Below are positions 8,001 through 12,762 of a stretch of 12,762 bases of DNA, piece by piece. Numbering within the stretch: position 1 is the stretch's first letter; each line of letters starts with the position of its first letter. This DNA is from Podila epigama (Eukaryota > Mortierellomycota > Mortierellomycetes > Mortierellales > Mortierellaceae), in the NCBI GenBank assembly GCA_015679605.1, contig JAAAVE010000233.1, positions 12,770 to 25,531 on the forward strand. The letters are read 5' to 3'. The translations under genes were made by a program, and so were the position numbers. The notes under the pieces are model-generated. The model searched no databases and was not told the DNA's origin. It worked only from the letters and a program-made list of their open reading frames with translations.

Positions 8001-11000
8001 CCTGTAGGTGTCTCAGGCTCTTTTTCCAAAAGCACAAACGCTTCAGTGGGCGATTCTGGCGGAAGTGGCGGAAGTATCACCAGATTGACAAAAGATTCTC
8101 CATCCAGCTCTGTAGGACTTGTAACACTTGAAGCATGATTCGTGTCCTTGTCCTGTCTTGAATGTTTCAATGGTACTTTCTTCCCAGATACGCCATTGGG
8201 GATGGTTGTATCGCTAGTTTTTCCTCTTGATACATCTCGAGTATTACGGATTACATGCTCATTAACAACGGGTGCTGTCAAGCCAACATCTCCCATGCCA
8301 TCCAGATTAGAGGGTGTCAGATGTCTTGAAGAGATGAGCGATGGTGCACCCGTTTTTGTTGCAAGGTTCAAATGGTTCACAGATGGAGATAAAGACGACG
8401 CTGACGAGAACAACGAGCTCTGCTTCCTAGAACGTGGCTTTGGCTTAAGATGCGTGGTCGCGTCAGACAAAGTGGGCACCTCGGGGTTACCGTTGTTGCC
8501 GATGAGGTTTGTAGAAGGTGAAAGCATCAAATCCGTTGTCCGTGATACAGGCACCTCCATTGAAGGGGCTGAGGATATCATATGAGTGTTGCTGGACAAT
8601 CGACGCTCCAACCAGCTCTGCATGTTCCTCGTCATGCTTCCTTTCTTTGGCACAATGTCACTTGCCAAAGATGGAGCCGCTGCAAATGCGATCTTTGACC
8701 CTGAAGGACCAAAAGAGTGGGGTGGGCCATCCATGCGTGACGGAGTATCGGCAATAGTTCTCGGAGGGCTCCTTGAGGAGACTAAGCTCTTGAGCACAGT
8801 AAGACTAGATGAAGAACTTGATGGTTTGGGGTCCTTTGCAAAGATTCCCGAGATCGTCATCCGTCGACGATGGGGCGACCTGCCCTCCTGTGTCGAGTGT
8901 GGCAATGTTTGAGAATCTCCTAGTGTGGCTGAGAGCGGAAGGGTTGGAGAGAGGGCTGTTGTGGTCGCTAGGTTGTCACCATGGGCTTCTTGGACATTGT
9001 ATACCGGAATGTCTGGTAAGTCGTCAAAGCTGGGAGGAGCTACAAGCTTTTTCTGACTAAGATTCAGATGTGCCAGCTTGGAGAGGACCGACTGCTTGGG
9101 GGTAGTCTCTAATGCCTCTCGCACACTGATGGAGGCCTTAAGTGAAGACGGTCCAGGTGGCGACGAGCGGTTGTTGGAATCATTGTAGGAGGCTGATGAA
9201 CTTGTGGCAGACTTTTGTGTGAGGACAGACAAGTTTGAGATGGAATGGGATCTCATCTGTAGTGGGCGATCCACTGGTATCATCCGACTGGGGTTTGGCT
9301 CTTGCATGCCTGTCTTTCTACTAGCCAACAGATCCAACGCACTCGGCACTTTGTGAAGAATCGACATGGACCTCATTCGCCGTACTACCCCTTGTTTGGA
9401 CTCTTTGGGTTCCGATGTAAACTGTAACCCTAGACCCACATGTGCCCGGTCCGAGTCCTCAGCAATACTGTTGGCGGTTGTACCGCTCTGTATTGGGCCT
9501 GGCGATGCTGCTGTACCATGCTGTCGCGTAGGTGGACTGTCCTTGCCCTTATCCTTGCTCTTGTCCTTGTCCTTGTCCTTGTCCTTTTCCTTGTCCTTGT
9601 CTCTTACCTTCTCTCTAGACAATGGTCTATCGATAAGCTTCTCCTGCTTCTCAAGATGTCTCAGGCGATCCCTTTCCTTGGCCTCCTCCTTTTCTCGAGC
9701 CCTAATCAACTCCTTCTCGATCTTGCGTTCATGAGACATTGCTGCTTTCCTCGCCTTCTCTTGTTCCTTTTCCAAGTGCTTCTCCGTCGTTCGATCATGG
9801 TTTCGAGTGTGGCGTCCATCGAGATCGAGGTCATAACCGCCTGGAAAGCGCCGATGGACTGGCTCAGTCTCTGTCAACGGAGAAACAACCGCGCTACCAT
9901 GAGGCCGCCGCCTATCAGGCCCTTTGCCTTCCGATGCCGTTCCAAATCCTGATCGAGCCCCAATTAAAACAGGACCAGTAAGAGTCGCTGGAGTACTGTG
10001 GAGGCGGGTAGTCGAGGCAGTGCGCTGCTTTGCATCAAGTGTATGATGCTGTGATCCTTTTCGTGAAGAAGTTTGCTCTGGTAGGGCACACACCTGTTCG
10101 AGGACAGCTAATGAGGAACGAGTGACATTGTTGAGGCAGAGAAAACGTAGTGAGTAAGGCTATTCTCGAATCTTTCAAATGCATTAGGCACACGCATGCA
10201 TGAAGCTATGCATACAGTCGAATGAATAACAAATGCCTAGGATCCATATATCCTCTGTTAGGAATACAGTCTTTGTGCGCACACGGTCGTCACGGGCAAT
10301 ATACTGGACCACCCTGGAGTTGTACAGCCAATATCTATCGATAATCATAGGATAGGATGATGTATAAGTTGGGCATCGCAATTTGATTTAGACTCTTTTT
10401 GGTCCAAGGATTACTTTTCATCCACGTTAGAGAGTGAGCCCTTTGGCAGGGCTCAATTTGTGGCAATTTGGACAAAACTCTTACCCCATCTTGGAAAAGA
10501 ACTCGGACGTGGCCTGCATAAAGTGTTCGCCCGCATCTGGCTCTTCTGTAAATCTCTCCAGATACAACGCCTCAGTCTGCTCATCTTCACGCGCGGAGTC
10601 AGGCTCAAGTCCATCGTCGTCTTTGCCATGAGAGGGTATGTGGACGAGACTGGAGCCATACTCGTAGTCTGGTGAGGGTAGTGGTGATGGCACCTCGTTG
10701 GATGTTTCATCATGCTCTGTTGTCGTTGCAGGTGGCAGTAACCTGCTTGGGGAAGTCTCATCCTCTGGCAACTGCGCATGCGGCGCTCTATTGGCACTGT
10801 TTGATTCATGAGGTTGTAGCTGAGGCTCCTGGGTCGATATTGGTAACGAGTGCGATGTTGAACGTGTAGTAGGCCTAGTGTTCATGTCCCTACAGCTCCT
10901 TTTGTCACCTACTTCATTCACATAGTCTTGTCCAATGCCTGGCGCGACTGTTGATGTTGCGACGCGCTGCGATAGTAGCCTGTGGCTGCCTTCATTTGAG

Positions 11001-11266
11001 TTCCAGTCATGGTCTATAGCGGCGAGTTTGCGATGATATAGTCTGTCTGCAGGATCGTGTCTAAAGGGTAAACTTGGCGTGGTAGGAATAACTGGTAGTG
11101 ATGTTGAGTTTGTGAGGTCATAGAACATGGGACCGTTTCCAGCGTGCGGCCCGTGTGAAGCGAAGAGTATTGGTTGGCTGGAGCTTCGACTGAGTTCTGG
11201 GCGTCGCTCTTGGTCCTGCTCAAGGTCATCTTCCTTTTGAATCATCTTGATGCTGACAGGATGCAT
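5085..11266 (-). CDS. ATG4: Giant Atg4 cysteine protease (peptidase C54), 7 exons, 1,813 aa
   Basis: Atg4 trims the Atg8/LC3 precursor to expose its C-terminal Gly and later cuts Atg8 from phosphatidylethanolamine, in the cytosol and at autophagic membranes. Exons: 10485-11266, 10216-10334, 6886-10107, 6542-6722, 6117-6448, 5934-6013, 5085-5810. All are GT-AG and join in frame. Domain landmarks: DIWILGICYSFD (to residue 300), FIRDFQTRIWFTYRKDI (from 1322), GWGCMMRTGQ with catalytic Cys1354, SIHNIAKSG, KRVGDWFGPS, WKPVILLLP, GIAGGRP, YLDPHF with Asp1553 and His1555, and LDPSMMLGF. Residues 1-261 are a disordered extension. Residues 302-1317 are a huge Ser/Pro/charged insertion inside the peptidase domain. 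Residues 1627-1813 are a Pro-rich tail with a basic helix. Typical Atg4 proteins are about 400-500 aa, though I recall annotated basidiomycete forms above 1,000. The start at 11266 (MHPVSIKM) is the first ATG after an in-frame TGA but could change if an upstream exon exists. No catalytic residue is missing. Confidence 0.95.
5319..5350 (-). repeat. AGC/AAC trinucleotide repeat encoding a Ser/Asn run in the Atg4 tail
   Basis: Alternating AGC and AAC codons on the coding strand give SNKSNSNSNSNN, just before the basic C-terminal helix. This is a likely slippage site. Confidence 0.7.
7601..8092 (-). other. Cluster of seven AIM/LIR-like motifs in the Atg4 insertion
   Basis: The pattern [WFY]-x-x-[LIV] with nearby acidic or Ser residues occurs at F973 (ESFVNL), F991 (EAFVLL), F1027 (SSFVCI), Y1054 (EIYERI), W1075 (LDWESL), F1098 (SEFVHV) and F1133 (SSFVKV). 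W1075 is the most canonical. Five of the seven are F-V-x-[LIV]. Such motifs bind Atg8 family proteins; binding here is inferred. Confidence 0.6.
9538..9604 (-). repeat. GACAAG hexamer repeat encoding a Lys/Asp run in the Atg4 insertion
   Basis: On the coding strand, imperfect GACAAG units encode RDKDKEKDKDKDKDKSKDKG. The run follows a longer Arg/Lys/Glu-rich stretch, coded by about 9600-9790, that probably forms a single charged helix. Confidence 0.75.
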
Positions 11267-11442
11267 TGTTTCATGAACGTCCAAAGGTGGAAGGAAGGGA
11301 GGTCTTGTGCTTCAGTTGCAGGCAACTGTGAATGAGCTGACATAATGTAACGACGGGTTTTTATTTTTTGAAGTTGGCATCTGTTAGTGCACGACCGACC
11401 ATACAAAACGTCGCTGAAGACGCGGTGACATTTGGTTGCCAT
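11242..11442 (-). promoter_or_regulatory. Upstream ORF overlapping the Atg4 start
   Basis: A 66-codon ORF opens at an ATG in good context (G at -3, G at +4). It stops at 11242, 22 nt past the first base of the Atg4 ATG (11266) and in another frame. An in-frame second ATG lies at 11343. If both are in the mature leader, this would lower Atg4 translation. A GTATGG donor and a CTAAC branch-like site inside it leave open that part of it is an intron. Confidence 0.4.
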
Positions 11443-11570
11443 TGCAGATTACCTCCGAATAGAAATTAAGTAAAAAAAAAATAAAGAATTGTAGCCCTGT
11501 CAGACTGAATGTGATGGATGGCGTCGAGATGGTAATGTGGAGGACAAACGAGGAAAGGTTTTATTTTACT

Positions 11571-11612
11571 TCAGTTGAAAACAAGGGGTGCGTTGAGAAG
11601 GAAGGCAGACAT
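11571..11612 (-). promoter_or_regulatory. Possible 13-codon upstream ORF (MSAFLLNAPLVFN)
   Basis: The ATG has a very strong context (CCACCATGT) and a short frame ending in TGA at 11571-11573. An AATAAA on the same strand follows within about 10 nt. It could be a short uORF in a longer Atg4 leader or the end of an unrelated transcript. The evidence does not decide. Confidence 0.25.
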
Positions 11613-11687
11613 GGTGGTGGGACCTGCACGTTTGTTGTTTTCTTCTTTGTCTTCTTCTTTTTTTGATTGGCTTCTGTTTGCTGGAGA

Positions 11688-11711
11688 AATGAATGAATGA
11701 ATGAATGAATG
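11688..11711. repeat. AATG tetranucleotide microsatellite, six units
   Basis: Six perfect AATG units, followed closely by a GAA-rich tract (about 11720-11757). Confidence 0.9.
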
Positions 11712-11860
11712 GCGGAGGTGAAGAAGAGGAAGAAGAAGAAGAAAGGAAGACGACGAAGGGTTGGTTTTGCTATTGGAAATGCTCACAAGGAAAAAAAATA
11801 TATGCACATTAGAGAGGTTAGCACGAGGATGGGTGGTGGTTCATATCTCTCTCTCTTAAT

Positions 11861-11888
11861 TCGCCTCGCATCATTCGCCTCGCATCAT
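11861..11888. repeat. 14-bp tandem duplication
   Basis: Two perfect adjacent copies of TCGCCTCGCATCAT, followed by a partial, diverged third start (TCACCCTCG). Confidence 0.9.
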
Positions 11889-12263
11889 TCACCCTCGCCG
11901 TCTGACTTCAACCGCAAGACGAAAATAAAGCCTCCAGCCCAGCTGCATCCTTTGCCCTCCAGATTGTTGGACAACAAGGAATGGTCCACGAGCATGCAAA
12001 AGATATCAAAATATTCATTCACATCCATGCTTTTGGTCTCTACATTATCTATCTCATCACTTCTTTCTCTATATATGCTTTAATTCGTCAAACCTGTCAA
12101 TGTCCTTCTCTTCAATGCCAACTACTTGGTTGACGCGTGTCGTGAGGGCAAGATCTAGGTCATGTCTATGAACAGCAAAAGAATGATCTGGCTGTGCATG
12201 TTTGCATGTTAATGTTCTTGCAGTCTTGAAGGCTCACTCACACTCTAGACCGACATTTAGCAC

Positions 12264-12285
12264 AAAAAAAAAAAAAAAAAAAAAA
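12264..12285. repeat. 22-A homopolymer in the right intergenic region
   Basis: The longest single-base run in the window. It lies between Atg4 and the right-edge gene and outside any called intron. Confidence 0.85.
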
Positions 12286-12615
12286 TGGAGGCAAGGGGAC
12301 AGAGAGCTGATCGTAAAACTTTTTTGGGTTGCTCTTCACAAGGGTTCTATTTGGGCCCAAGTTGATACGCGACAAACAGACGTAACGAAAAAAAAGGACC
12401 CTTTTGGTGGACGGTGTAGCTGTCAGGAACAAGAGTGACAGCATGATAGACGGATGTTAAAGCGCGCGTCACTTTTTTCCCCATTGACAAAACTACCTCT
12501 GCACAACACAGAGCTCGTATTTTTGGCGTTGCAAAAATTTGATTTATTGAAGATGTTCATGTTGGAATCCTGTGAACCTGTGTATTCATATTCAATCAAG
12601 ACAACAGGAACGACT

Positions 12616-12721
12616 TTAATCGATGAAGTACTCAAGGGGAGTGTCCTTCTCCCAGACGGAGCACTCTGGGGTAGTCAAGAGTGAGTAGAACTTGATATCG
12701 TTGTCGTTACCCTTGTGGGCA
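12616..12721 (-). CDS. Last coding exon of an unidentified gene (partial)
   Basis: The exon starts after a CAATAG acceptor at 12722-12723 and gives 34 residues beginning AHKGNDNDIKFYSLL and ending TPLEYFID before TAA (12616-12618). The intron runs off the window. Codon use and splice acceptor look real, and the Cys/Trp-containing core (TPECSVWEKD) looks like a folded C-terminus. I do not recognise the family. Confidence 0.6.
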
Positions 12722-12762
12722 CTATTGAGTGGAATGAAAGAATGGTGAATGTATGAGTGACA

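Larger units (their letters stand above)
7058..10105 (-). other. Atg4 insertion of about 1,015 residues inside the peptidase domain
   Basis: The insertion begins right at the exon 2/exon 3 junction, after DIWILGICYSFD, and ends before VLQKFIRDFQ. It lies wholly in exon 3. In order it holds a Gly/Arg-rich start, a Glu/Lys/Arg charged block, the Lys/Asp repeat, long Ser/Pro/Thr-rich stretches, a cluster of AIM-like motifs (residues 973-1136) and a Pro-rich end. No folded domain is recognised in it. It is frame-intact and joins conserved domain sequence on both sides, so it is coding. Confidence 0.85.
11267..12615. other. Atg4 upstream region and intergenic DNA, 1.35 kb
   Basis: No convincing gene. 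It contains pyrimidine-rich tracts on the minus strand (11640-11760), typical of fungal promoters and leaders, the two upstream ORFs described separately, an AATG microsatellite, a GAA-rich tract, a 14-bp tandem duplication, a 22-A run and one weak exon candidate (12069-12165). The 124-codon plus-strand frame starting at 11709 is built from the GAA and other simple tracts and is not called. Confidence 0.6.

Noticed and set aside
9440-9952. Plus-strand ORF of 170 codons (and neighbours at 9366-9734 and 8142-8585)
   Set aside because: These are antisense shadows of the long Atg4 exon 3; their Leu/Val/Ser runs are the reverse of the Lys/Asp repeat.
10485-11266. Treating this exon as a separate gene upstream of Atg4
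   Set aside because: Its donor (phase 2) joins exactly to the exon at 10334, carrying YWLYNSRVV and DIWILG, with the correct frame through the next junction as well. One gene is the simpler reading.
11709-12083. Plus-strand ORF of 124 codons starting MAEVKKRKKKKK
   Set aside because: The start is the GAA/AAG simple tract and the rest is low-complexity. There is no conserved-looking segment and no supporting splice or poly(A) logic.
1-12762. tRNA, rRNA, CRISPR array, transposon or viral element
   Set aside because: I saw no clover-leaf box pair, spaced direct repeats, terminal inverted repeats with a transposase, or reverse-transcriptase or capsid-like frames on either strand.

Overview
The window looks like nuclear DNA of an intron-rich fungus. 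All three complete genes are split by GT-AG introns of mostly 75-210 nt with long poly-T/poly-A runs. There are AATAAA-type poly(A) signals and no bacterial-style operon or ribosome binding sites. Intron density, AT-rich introns and the animal-like layout of Prp39 suggest an early-diverging lineage (Mucoromycota/Mortierellomycotina type). That placement is inference, not a search result.

Layout from left to right. (1) Minus strand, 83-3394: Prp39, a HAT-repeat splicing factor of the U1 snRNP, rebuilt here as 8 exons and 630 aa. (2) 3395-3788: a short divergent promoter with a palindromic CACGTG box. (3) Plus strand, 3789-4874 (start possibly 3702): a small 6-exon gene of 153 aa (182 aa from the alternative start) that I do not recognise. 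It carries a 14-nt microexon. (4) 4875-5084: a convergent 3' region. (5) Minus strand, 5085-11266: one very large gene for the autophagy protease Atg4, rebuilt as 7 exons in unbroken frame and 1,813 aa. Its catalytic Cys, Asp and His are all visible. (6) 11267-12615: the Atg4 leader and intergenic DNA, with upstream ORFs, microsatellites and one weak exon candidate. (7) Minus strand, 12616 to the right edge: the last coding exon of an unidentified gene.

The genes do not form a pathway. The main point of interest is Atg4. About 1,015 low-complexity, Ser/Pro/charge-rich residues sit inside the peptidase domain, between its first strand and the helix before the catalytic Cys. Seven Atg8-binding (AIM/LIR)-like motifs cluster within 164 residues of that insertion. 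A long N-terminal extension and a basic C-terminal tail add to the size. Second in interest is the 724-nt third intron of Prp39, which is far longer than its neighbours, holds two perfect GC-rich inverted repeats, and would give an immediate stop codon if retained.
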